DNA from: Oscillospiraceae bacterium
GTDB taxonomy: Bacteria; Bacillota; Clostridia; Oscillospirales; Ruminococcaceae
Direction: 5' to 3'
DNA: 9,611 nucleotides
Assembly (NCBI GenBank): GCA_017848155.1
Contig: JAGAKC010000449.1
Span: 1 to 9,611 of the forward strand
The position numbers and the translations under genes were made by a program. Shown piece by piece: positions 1-5,104 of this stretch. Each line of letters opens with the position of its first letter. The first letter of the stretch is position 1. Below the pieces are notes generated by a model. The model worked only from the letters and a program-made list of their open reading frames with translations, was not told the origin of the DNA and did not search any database.

Positions 1-56
1 TACAAAATAATATAATAAAAAGCGTAGGAGATAATAAAGGCAAAGATGGTGGCATA

Positions 57-263
57 ATGGGTAGGTTTTTAGGAAACAAGCCATCGAATGTGTCTATGCA
101 TATAGCATTAATCTTGTGTTTATCGTTGATTATACTTATTGTTATTGATATGGTACATTCTTATTTTGTAAACGAAAACTTAAATATGGATCTAATAAAT
201 CTAATTGTGCCAGTTGTTACTCTTTCATTAGGTTATATTTTTGGAAAAGGCAATTCGGATTAA
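57..263 (+). CDS. Small two-helix membrane protein, unknown function (possibly 5'-partial)
   Basis: The 68-residue product from ATG 57 has two hydrophobic helices, at about residues 14-36 and 45-63, and ends in a short GYIFGKGNSD tail. Small membrane proteins with a C-terminal GYxFGK end are common in clostridial genomes and prophages, but I cannot name a family or function. The start is doubtful. The best purine-rich stretch (about 26-30) is too far from ATG 57, and GGTGG just before it is too close. The same frame stays open to the left window edge with a plausible hydrophilic sequence (SVGDNKGKDGGI before the Met), so the gene may begin outside the window. It has AT-rich codon use and is closed by a strong terminator right after the stop. 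It is a real coding region with fair confidence; the function is unknown. Confidence 0.6.
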   Translation: MGRFLGNKPSNVSMHIALILCLSLIILIVIDMVHSYFVNENLNMDLINLIVPVVTLSLGYIFGKGNSD

Positions 264-279
264 TATACATATTCAACAA

Positions 280-316
280 AAAAGTGAGTTGCAGTTGCAA
301 TTCACTTTTATTTTAT
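280..316 (+). terminator. Rho-independent terminator after the small membrane protein gene
   Basis: A 14-bp inverted repeat (280-293 with 296-309, one G-T pair, tip bases forming the loop) starts with AAAAGTGA and ends with TCACTTTT, followed by ATTTTAT. It begins 16 nt after the stop of the preceding gene. The A-rich start and T-rich end mean it could stop transcription in both directions. Confidence 0.85.
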
Positions 317-341
317 CATAGTGTATACACATATTCAGAAA

Positions 342-370
342 TTGACTTTCCACTATAATAATGCTATAAT
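342..370 (+). promoter_or_regulatory. Sigma-A promoter of the acetyltransferase gene
   Basis: TTGACT (342-347) and TATAAT (365-370) are separated by 17 nt, close to the vegetative consensus. Transcription should start near 377. The 5' leader is then about 75 nt to the ATG at 451. A second TATAAT at 354-359 lies only 6 nt from the -35 box and is unlikely to be used with it. Confidence 0.8.
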
Positions 371-450
371 AACGGTATATGAAGTTTAGTAGTAATCTCC
401 CCGATTTTTACCACCTGTTTCATGAATTCTGTAACAACAAAGGAGGTAAA

Positions 451-939
451 ATGAGCAAAACACCCTATACCACTGACGGCGAATATACTCTGTATCTTCT
501 TGTTGATATTTTCGACAGTGGAAATAAGATGTATTCCATATTTGACAGCAATAATGATCATTGCGGAGGGATCGAGCTTAAAAATCCTACATCCGATACA
601 CCGGAAATAGGTATTGAATTACTTGAGAATAAGCGCAATCAAGGCATTGCTAAGAAAGTAGTGAAAATGCTCGTACAGAAAGTGTGTCAGGAACGTGATG
701 TGGAATATTTTCTGCTAAGGATATCATCCCGAAATCATCATAGTAAGCATGTGTTTGAAAAAATGGGCGCAATATTTATAGGCGAAGAAGATAACATATT
801 TAAAAGGCTTATCAGTAAGTTTAGCGATAAGAGAGAAGCCCTTTCCGAGGATGAACAGAAGATACTTGAAGATTGTCTGAACGAGGAGAATAACGAAGTG
901 GTCAACAGGTATAAATTGTTGCCCGATGTTTTTAAGTGA
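451..939 (+). CDS. GNAT family N-acetyltransferase
   Basis: This 162-residue protein is expected to transfer an acetyl group from acetyl-CoA to an amine; the acceptor cannot be told from sequence. The acetyl-CoA loop (motif A) is visible as the RNQGIA stretch at about residues 63-68 (R/Q-x-x-G-x-A), followed by an amphipathic helix (KKVVKMLVQKV). The later SSRNHHSKHVFEKMGA is the usual GNAT motif B pattern, in which a neighbouring-residue helix precedes a xxGF/A strand. The acidic C-terminal tail is helical and not typical of the domain. The start is fixed by AAAGGAGGT at 439-447, just before ATG 451. An in-frame ATG at 379 would lie at the predicted transcription start and has no SD. Codon use is AT-rich, unlike the phosphatase 41 nt downstream. 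Being on the same strand with no terminator between, it may be cotranscribed with the phosphatase. Confidence 0.88.
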   Translation: MSKTPYTTDGEYTLYLLVDIFDSGNKMYSIFDSNNDHCGGIELKNPTSDTPEIGIELLENKRNQGIAKKVVKMLVQKVCQERDVEYFLLRISSRNHHSKHVFEKMGAIFIGEEDNIFKRLISKFSDKREALSEDEQKILEDCLNEENNEVVNRYKLLPDVFK

Positions 940-980
940 TAAAGCCGTAACTGCAACGCAATTCAGGAGGATTTACATAG

Positions 981-1445
981 ATGTATAAGATTTTATTTGT
1001 CTGCCACGGCAACATCTGTCGCTCGCCGATGGCGGAGTTCATACTGCGTGACATGCTGAAGAAGCGTGGGGCGCAGGGCGTGGAGGTAGCCTCTGCGGCG
1101 ACGTCCACCGAGGAGATAGGCAACGGCGTGCACCGAGGCACACGTGAGGTGCTGCACAGGCTGGGGATAGACTGCTCGTTCAAGCGTGCACGGCAGATGA
1201 CGAGGGCGGACTATCGTGAGTACGACCTGCTTCTCGGCGCAGACAGCCGCAACATACTCACCATGCAGCGCATCGCAGGCGGCGACCCTGACGGGAAGAT
1301 AATGCGCCTGCTGGACCTTACGGAGCGCCCGCGTGACATCTCCGACCCGTGGTATACGGGGGATTTCGACACCACCTACGCTGACGTGAAAGAGGGCTGC
1401 GAGGCGCTGATAGCCGCACTGTGCAGCAGGGGCGTCATCGTATGA
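981..1445 (+). CDS. Low-molecular-weight protein tyrosine phosphatase
   Basis: A 154-residue cytoplasmic phosphatase that removes phosphate from phosphotyrosine (or phosphoarginine in some family members). The P-loop CHGNICRS at residues 8-15 holds the nucleophile Cys8 and phosphate-binding Arg14 (CX5R). The general acid is Asp122 in the SDPWYTGDF loop (residues 121-129), so the catalytic set is complete and the length is normal for the family. AGGAGG at 965-970 lies 10 nt upstream of the ATG. The gene starts the GC-rich block: third positions are mostly G or C, in contrast to the acetyltransferase before it. Its TGA stop overlaps the ATG of ecfT (ATGA at 1442-1445), so the two are very probably translationally coupled. 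A phosphatase coupled to a vitamin-transport subunit is not an obvious functional pairing; its substrate is unknown. Confidence 0.95.
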   Translation: MYKILFVCHGNICRSPMAEFILRDMLKKRGAQGVEVASAATSTEEIGNGVHRGTREVLHRLGIDCSFKRARQMTRADYREYDLLLGADSRNILTMQRIAGGDPDGKIMRLLDLTERPRDISDPWYTGDFDTTYADVKEGCEALIAALCSRGVIV

Positions 1446-2272
1446 GGTCGCTGGAGAGGGCGCATCCGCTGGTGAGCTTCCTGTACCTTGTCGCAGTTAT
1501 GGGAATGACAGTTTTCACACGCTCGCCCGTGCTTGCGGTGCAGTCCGCCGTGGGAGCCTCGCTGCTGCTGATGCTTTCGGGCAGCGGCAGACTTGCGCTG
1601 ATGATACCGATTTTTGCGGCAGCCTCGGCGCTGACCAATCCAATATTCTCCCACAACGGAGTTACGGTGCTGTTCTTCGTGAACGACCTGCCCGTGACGG
1701 CTGAAGCGGTGGTGTACGGCGCAGTTTTCGGCACAGTTCTTGCGGCAGCCTGCGCATGGGGAATATGCGCTGTGCGCTTCGTGACGAGCGACAAATACAT
1801 CTGGCTGTTCGGGCGGATACTTCCGTCGGCAGGTCTGGTGCTGTCCTGTGCGCTGCGCTTCCTGCCGCTGCTGACAAGGCGTGCAAGGTCCTTTGCGGCG
1901 GTACAGGGCGCAGCTACCCTGAAACAGCAGCTGCACACCTTTTCCGCCTGCGTAGGCTATTCTGCGGAGCTTGCAATGTCCTCGGCGGATTCCATGAACG
2001 CACGCGGCTACGGCTCGGCTGTACGAACCTCCTACTCCGTCTACAGCTTCGGCAGACGTGAGTGCATCGCCCTTGCGGCAGTTATCCTGCTGTCCGTGGC
2101 AGCTGTGGTGATGACTGTCCTCGGCGGCGGTGAGTTCTTCTATTATCCTGCGTTATCGGAGCTGAAAACTCGCCCTGCCGACATCGCCCTGTACATCAGC
2201 TTCGGCGCACTGACGCTGCTCCCCACAGCGGTAATTCTACGGGAGAAGATGAAAATATTGAATATTGAATAA
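1442..2272 (+). CDS. ecfT: Energy-coupling factor transporter transmembrane protein EcfT
   Basis: A 276-residue integral membrane protein. EcfT subunits link the two ATPases to the substrate-binding S component in ECF importers of vitamins and metals. The two coupling-helix regions are recognisable: FLPLLTRRARSFAAVQGA at about residues 140-157 (the family's first motif, with its usual ARG weakened to QGA) and SMNARGYG at about 184-191 (the second motif, with intact Ala-Arg-Gly). Hydrophobic helices flank these at about 12-65, 85-115, 127-143, 208-227 and 247-266. ATG 1442 overlaps the phosphatase stop as ATGA; a GTG at 1421 is the alternative start, but the ATG has AGGGG about 9 nt upstream. 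The last codons and the TAA stop lie inside a heptamer repeat array, so the C-terminal KILNIE may be repeat-derived. EcfAA follows after 219 nt and EcfS lies convergent downstream. Confidence 0.9.
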   Translation: MRSLERAHPLVSFLYLVAVMGMTVFTRSPVLAVQSAVGASLLLMLSGSGRLALMIPIFAAASALTNPIFSHNGVTVLFFVNDLPVTAEAVVYGAVFGTVLAAACAWGICAVRFVTSDKYIWLFGRILPSAGLVLSCALRFLPLLTRRARSFAAVQGAATLKQQLHTFSACVGYSAELAMSSADSMNARGYGSAVRTSYSVYSFGRRECIALAAVILLSVAAVVMTVLGGGEFFYYPALSELKTRPADIALYISFGALTLLPTAVILREKMKILNIE

Positions 2273-2339
2273 TGAATAATGAATAATTTCGGTATCGGCT
2301 TCGCCGATGATATCTGAATCCGATTTTTCAGGCAACGCA
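2260..2339 (+). repeat. Heptamer array plus hairpin repeat at the ecfT 3' end (copy 1)
   Basis: Four tandem 7-nt units lie at 2260-2287: GAATATT and then three GAATAAT units. The ecfT stop falls inside the second unit. The array runs directly into a 27-nt unit (2285-2311) that is identical to 4069-4095 and contains the hairpin ATCGGC-TTC-GCCGAT. A tail at 2303-2339 (GCCGATGAT, then CG, ATTT, CAGG, AACG) is shared in diverged form with 4087-4120 and 4293-4326. A T-run at 2323-2327 after CCGA could give weak terminator activity. This is an intergenic repeat family; no coding function is seen. Confidence 0.8.
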
Positions 2340-2370
2340 CCTGCCACCGTGCCATGTCGGCATGATAAAG

Positions 2371-2440
2371 CCTTCCCCTTGAGGGGAAGGTGTCTGCGCC
2401 AGCAGACGGATGAGGTGTCGGGGGTGTGTCCGTTCACACC
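2371..2440. repeat. REP-like double-hairpin repeat between ecfT and ecfAA
   Basis: Three hairpins lie in series: CCTTCCCC-TTGA-GGGGAAGG (2371-2390), GTCTGC-GCCA-GCAGAC (2392-2407) and GGTGTG-TCCGTT-CACACC (2423-2440). GGATGAGGTGT follows the second. From memory, the first two with GGATGAGGTG between recur as an interspersed element in many clostridial genomes; I could not check this by search. The element fills most of the gap between ecfT and ecfAA and could affect mRNA stability or partial termination. Confidence 0.7.
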
Positions 2441-2491
2441 GTAATATCAGACACGGAATAAACATTCATTAATCAAAGGTTGAAAGGTCAC

Positions 2492-4036
2492 ATGAACATA
2501 CTATCCACAAACAACATAAGCTTCACGTATCACGGGGGCGCTGCGGCGCTTTCGGGGGTAACGCTTGATATTCCCGAGGGCAGCTTCGTCACGGTCTGCG
2601 GCGAGTCAGGCTGCGGCAAGAGCACGCTGCTGCGGCTGATGAAGCCTGCGCTGACGCCCCGTGGCGAGCTTTCGGGGGAGCTTTTTTACTGCGGCGAGCT
2701 GATAAGCTCCCTTTCGGAAAAAAGGGCAGCCTCGGAGATAGGCTTCGTCATGCAGGACCCCGAAAGTCAGATAGTCACCGACAAGGTCTGGCACGAGCTT
2801 GCCTTTGCCCTTGAAAGCACGGGCGTGCCCGTGGGGGACATGCGCCGCAGGGTCGCAGAGATGTCCTGCTACTTCGGGATAGAGGAGCTTTTCGAGCGTG
2901 ATACGGCTTCGCTGTCGGGCGGTCAGAAGCAGCTGCTGAATCTTGCGTCGGCTGCGGCGCTGCACCCGAAGCTGCTTATCCTTGACGAGCCTACATCGCA
3001 GCTCGACCCCATCGCCGCACAGGGCTTCATCACCGCCGTTTCAAGGCTGAATCGGGATTTCGGCGTGACGGTGGTCATCGCAGAGCACAGGCTTGAGGAG
3101 CTGCTGCATGTGTCGGACAGGCTGGTCGTCATGGAAAAGGGACGGGTCATCGCCGACTGTGAGCCACGGGGTATCTGCGGCGCACTTGCGGCTGACCACC
3201 CGATGATGGCGGCAATGCCCGTTTCGGTGCGGCTGTATTCGCTGGGCGGCGGCAGGGAAGCTGCTCCGCTGACCGTGCGTGAGGGCAGGTCTGACCCCGT
3301 GTGCAGCGCTGCTGCGGCAACGCTCCCCGACCCCTATCCCGAGAGCAGGGCAGGCGGCGAGCTGCTTCTGTCCGCAAGGGAGCTTTGGGTGAGCTACGGC
3401 AGGAATCAGCCTGACGTGCTGAAAAGCGCCTCGATTGATGTTAAGCGTGGCAGAGTCTACGCTGTCCTCGGCGGCAACGGCAGCGGAAAGACTACGCTTC
3501 TGAAAACGCTGTGCGGCATGATAAAGCCGCTGGGCGGCAGGGTGAAGCGTGCGAAGAGCTGCGCCTGTGCGTATCTTCCGCAGGACCCCTGCGAGCTTTT
3601 CGCAGAGGACACGGTAAAGGAGGAGCTGTCCTCGGTCTGCGCCGAATGGCAGCCGACTGCGGAGCGCTTCGGACTATGCGGACTTCTCGGCAGCCATCCG
3701 TATGACCTGTCGGGCGGCGAGCGGCAGCGGCTTGCGCTGGCGAAGCTGATGCTGAAACAGCCTGACGTGCTGCTTCTGGACGAGCCTACAAAGGGCATGG
3801 ACGCAGCAGCCAAGGCGCAGCTGTGTCAGACGCTGCGGAGCATCTCCGACGACGGTGCAGACGGTGCAGTCGGTGCAGCTGTGGTGCTGGTAACTCATGA
3901 CACCGAGCTTGCCGCAGCCTGTGCGGACATCTGCGGTCTGCTTTTCGGCGGCGAGATGGTGTGCGAAGCTCCCCCGTCCGAATTCTTCCCCGACAGCTAC
4001 TTCTACACAACACCGCTTTGCAGGATGAGGAGATAA
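2492..4036 (+). CDS. Fused double ATPase of an energy-coupling factor transporter (EcfA1-EcfA2 type)
   Basis: A 514-residue cytoplasmic protein with two complete ABC ATPase domains that power an ECF importer. The first half has Walker A GESGCGKST (37-45), Q-loop MQDPESQ, signature LSGGQKQ (141-147), Walker B LLILDEPTSQLD (Asp165, Glu166) and switch His199 (IAEH). The second half has Walker A GGNGSGKTT (327-335), Q-loop LPQDP (362-366), signature LSGGERQ (406-412), Walker B LLLDEPTKGMD (Asp430, Glu431) and His469 (VTHD). Both sites therefore look competent. In most ECF systems these are two separate genes; fused versions are known in Firmicutes. ATG 2492 has AAAGGT upstream; a TTG at 2481 is less likely. 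Close to the second switch histidine there is a threefold DGADGAVGA insert from a 9-nt DNA repeat. Partners are EcfT upstream and probably EcfS, which is convergent at 4397-5104. Confidence 0.93.
   Translation: MNILSTNNISFTYHGGAAALSGVTLDIPEGSFVTVCGESGCGKSTLLRLMKPALTPRGELSGELFYCGELISSLSEKRAASEIGFVMQDPESQIVTDKVWHELAFALESTGVPVGDMRRRVAEMSCYFGIEELFERDTASLSGGQKQLLNLASAAALHPKLLILDEPTSQLDPIAAQGFITAVSRLNRDFGVTVVIAEHRLEELLHVSDRLVVMEKGRVIADCEPRGICGALAADHPMMAAMPVSVRLYSLGGGREAAPLTVREGRSDPVCSAAAATLPDPYPESRAGGELLLSARELWVSYGRNQPDVLKSASIDVKRGRVYAVLGGNGSGKTTLLKTLCGMIKPLGGRVKRAKSCACAYLPQDPCELFAEDTVKEELSSVCAEWQPTAERFGLCGLLGSHPYDLSGGERQRLALAKLMLKQPDVLLLDEPTKGMDAAAKAQLCQTLRSISDDGADGAVGAAVVLVTHDTELAAACADICGLLFGGEMVCEAPPSEFFPDSYFYTTPLCRMRR
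3849..3875 (+). repeat. Three 9-nt tandem units inside the ATPase gene
   Basis: GACGGTGCA occurs twice and is followed by GTCGGTGCA, encoding DGA-DGA-VGA between the helix after Walker B and the strand leading to the switch histidine. It keeps the frame and sits in a loop, so it is probably tolerated. Copy number could vary between strains. Confidence 0.75.
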
Positions 4037-4039
4037 AGA

Positions 4040-4120
4040 GAATGAGGAATGAGGAGTGAGGAATGAGGAATTTCGGTATCGGCTTCGCCGATGATTTCAA
4101 AAAACGTATTTAAGGCATCG
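4040..4120 (+). repeat. Heptamer array plus hairpin repeat at the ATPase 3' end (copy 2)
   Basis: Four 7-nt units (GAATGAG, GAATGAG, GAGTGAG, GAATGAG) at 4040-4067 start 4 nt after the ATPase stop codon. They run into the same 27-nt hairpin unit as copy 1 (4069-4095, identical to 2285-2311). A diverged tail follows at 4087-4120. The array is a G-rich variant of the AT-rich arrays at the other two gene ends. Confidence 0.8.
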
Positions 4121-4128
4121 ACCGTAGA

Positions 4129-4152
4129 GCAGGGACTTGTCCCTGCCGTTTT
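4129..4152. terminator. Hairpin, possible terminator of the ecfT-ecfAA transcript
   Basis: GCAGGGAC-TT-GTCCCTGC forms a perfect 8-bp stem at 4129-4146, followed by CGTTTTAT. It is the best termination candidate downstream of the ATPase gene on the + strand, though the T-run is short. It may itself be part of an interspersed repeat. Confidence 0.45.
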
Positions 4153-4201
4153 ATCGTGACCCTACACCGTTCATCTGAAAAACGTTGGGGAAACATGTTA
4201 T

Positions 4202-4271
4202 CGTAGGGGCGAACTGCGTTCGCCCGAAAAACATGGCGCAAAAAAACGGGCGAACACAGTTCGCCCCTACG
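4202..4271. repeat. Long inverted repeat, 25-bp stem with 20-nt loop
   Basis: The arms 4202-4226 and 4247-4271 are reverse complements except for one position, which becomes a G-U pair in RNA. The outer parts read CGTAGGGGCGAACTG and CAGTTCGCCCCTACG. The 20-nt loop is A-rich. It lies between convergent transcription units and could stop or stabilise RNA from both sides. Its form matches a short palindromic mobile or interspersed element; no coding capacity is seen. Confidence 0.8.
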
Positions 4272-4292
4272 GAAATATTCAGACCGCATGCC

Positions 4293-4326
4293 GCCGATGA
4301 TCTCAAAGACCGCATTTCAGGAAACG
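4293..4326 (+). repeat. Third, diverged copy of the intergenic repeat tail
   Basis: GCCGATGAT, then TC, CG, ATTT, AGG and AACG follow in the same order and spacing as at 2303-2339 and 4087-4120. The hairpin part before it is only partly kept, and there is no heptamer array on its left side. Confidence 0.6.
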
Positions 4327-4344
4327 GATGTCACATTTTGATAA

Positions 4345-4360
4345 GCGCCCGAACGGGCGC
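4345..4360 (-). terminator. GC-rich hairpin downstream of the S-component gene
   Basis: GCGCCCG-AA-CGGGCGC forms a perfect 7-bp stem. Read on the - strand it lies about 35 nt beyond the S-component stop and is followed by TTATCAAAATG. The poor T-run makes it a weak intrinsic terminator candidate. Confidence 0.4.
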
Positions 4361-4367
4361 CACCACA

Positions 4368-4402
4368 TTTATTCAATATTCATTATTCTTTATTCATTAT
4401 TC
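4368..4402 (-). repeat. Heptamer array at the S-component 3' end (copy 3)
   Basis: Read on the - strand, five consecutive 7-nt units (GAATAAT, GAATAAA, GAATAAT, GAATATT, GAATAAA) begin at the last sense codon of the S-component gene. The gene's Glu codon and TAA stop are the start of the first unit. Unlike copies 1 and 2, this array is not followed by the 27-nt hairpin unit but by a different GC-rich hairpin. Confidence 0.8.
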
Positions 4403-5104
4403 ACTATTTCCCTGAAACACCCCGTATTTATCTCTGAGCCTTGAAAGCCGCCTGCCGAGGGGACGGGCGAGGGCGAGGAGGAAGATGACGTTTGAGGCGC
4501 AGTAAACTGCTGTGACGGGGAGGGAAGCGGCTGTGGCGGCGAGCCATCTTGAAAGGTCCAGCACACCGTCTGCCGAGAGCACAGTCCATATGTCCATCAC
4601 GAGGGAGTAGAAGGCTCCTGCGAGGATGCCGAATATAATAAGCGGAGCAGGCTTTTCCAGCCTGCCGTTTTTGTTAAGGATACCTGCGACAAAGCCGATA
4701 AGTCCCCATGCAAGCATCTGGAAAACTGTCCATGCGCCCTGACCGAAGAAGATGTTGGAGATGAGCGCAGACATCGCTCCCACCATGAAGCCTGCCCTAC
4801 CGCCGAAGTACAGCGCCGATATGACCACCACAGCCGTCACGGGCTTGAAGAACGGCACAGCCGCAAATATCAGCCGCCCTGCCGCCGCAAATGCGACCAT
4901 CACGGCGACCAGCACCAGCTCACGGGCACGGGGCGCACGGCGCTCAAATGCGGTGAAGAACGGCACACAGCACAGCACCGCCGCCACGATAACGGCAATG
5001 TCCCACCGCTGTCCGCCCGAAAGCACCGTGCCTGTAACTGCCGCCACTGCGACAAGCGGCACTGAAACCAGTGCCGCAATTCCGATAAATCGTCTTATGC
5101 TCAT
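4397..5104 (-). CDS. ECF transporter S component (substrate-binding), possibly cobalamin-type
   Basis: A 235-residue membrane protein with about six to seven hydrophobic segments (roughly 6-28, 35-52, 62-82, 88-112, 125-143, 155-175, 190-213). The central stretch FFKPVTAVVVISALYFGG (85-102), followed by SALISNIFFGQGAWT (112-126) and WGLIGFVAGIL (133-143), is the hallmark of a clostridial family of ECF substrate-binding components. From memory these often sit beside DUF4430 or transcobalamin-like proteins, which is why I suggest cobalamin; no such neighbour or B12 riboswitch is present here, so the substrate is open. S components bind the nutrient and use a shared EcfT-EcfA motor, here encoded convergently at 1442-4036. 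The ATG overlaps the stop of the upstream gene (ATGA, 5104-5101), so the two are coupled. The C-terminal NSE and stop are repeat-derived. Confidence 0.85.
   Translation of the reverse strand: MSIRRFIGIAALVSVPLVAVAAVTGTVLSGGQRWDIAVIVAAVLCCVPFFTAFERRAPRARELVLVAVMVAFAAAGRLIFAAVPFFKPVTAVVVISALYFGGRAGFMVGAMSALISNIFFGQGAWTVFQMLAWGLIGFVAGILNKNGRLEKPAPLIIFGILAGAFYSLVMDIWTVLSADGVLDLSRWLAATAASLPVTAVYCASNVIFLLALARPLGRRLSRLRDKYGVFQGNSE

Noticed and set aside
379..450. Upstream ATG at 379 as start of the acetyltransferase
   Set aside because: It lies at the predicted transcription start with no SD, while ATG 451 has AAAGGAGGT at the right distance.
1376..1938. Two overlapping - strand frames of about 170-190 codons opposite ecfT
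   Set aside because: The + strand frame has clear EcfT motifs; the reverse frames are Arg/Ala/Cys/His-rich with no recognisable domain.
2260..2440. A CRISPR-like array, because of spaced repeats in the gap
   Set aside because: The repeats are direct 7-nt tandems and single hairpins with no unique spacers of regular length and no cas genes.
4185..4415. A 76-codon + strand frame across the inverted repeat
   Set aside because: It is translated entirely from repeat sequence, without an SD or conserved motif.
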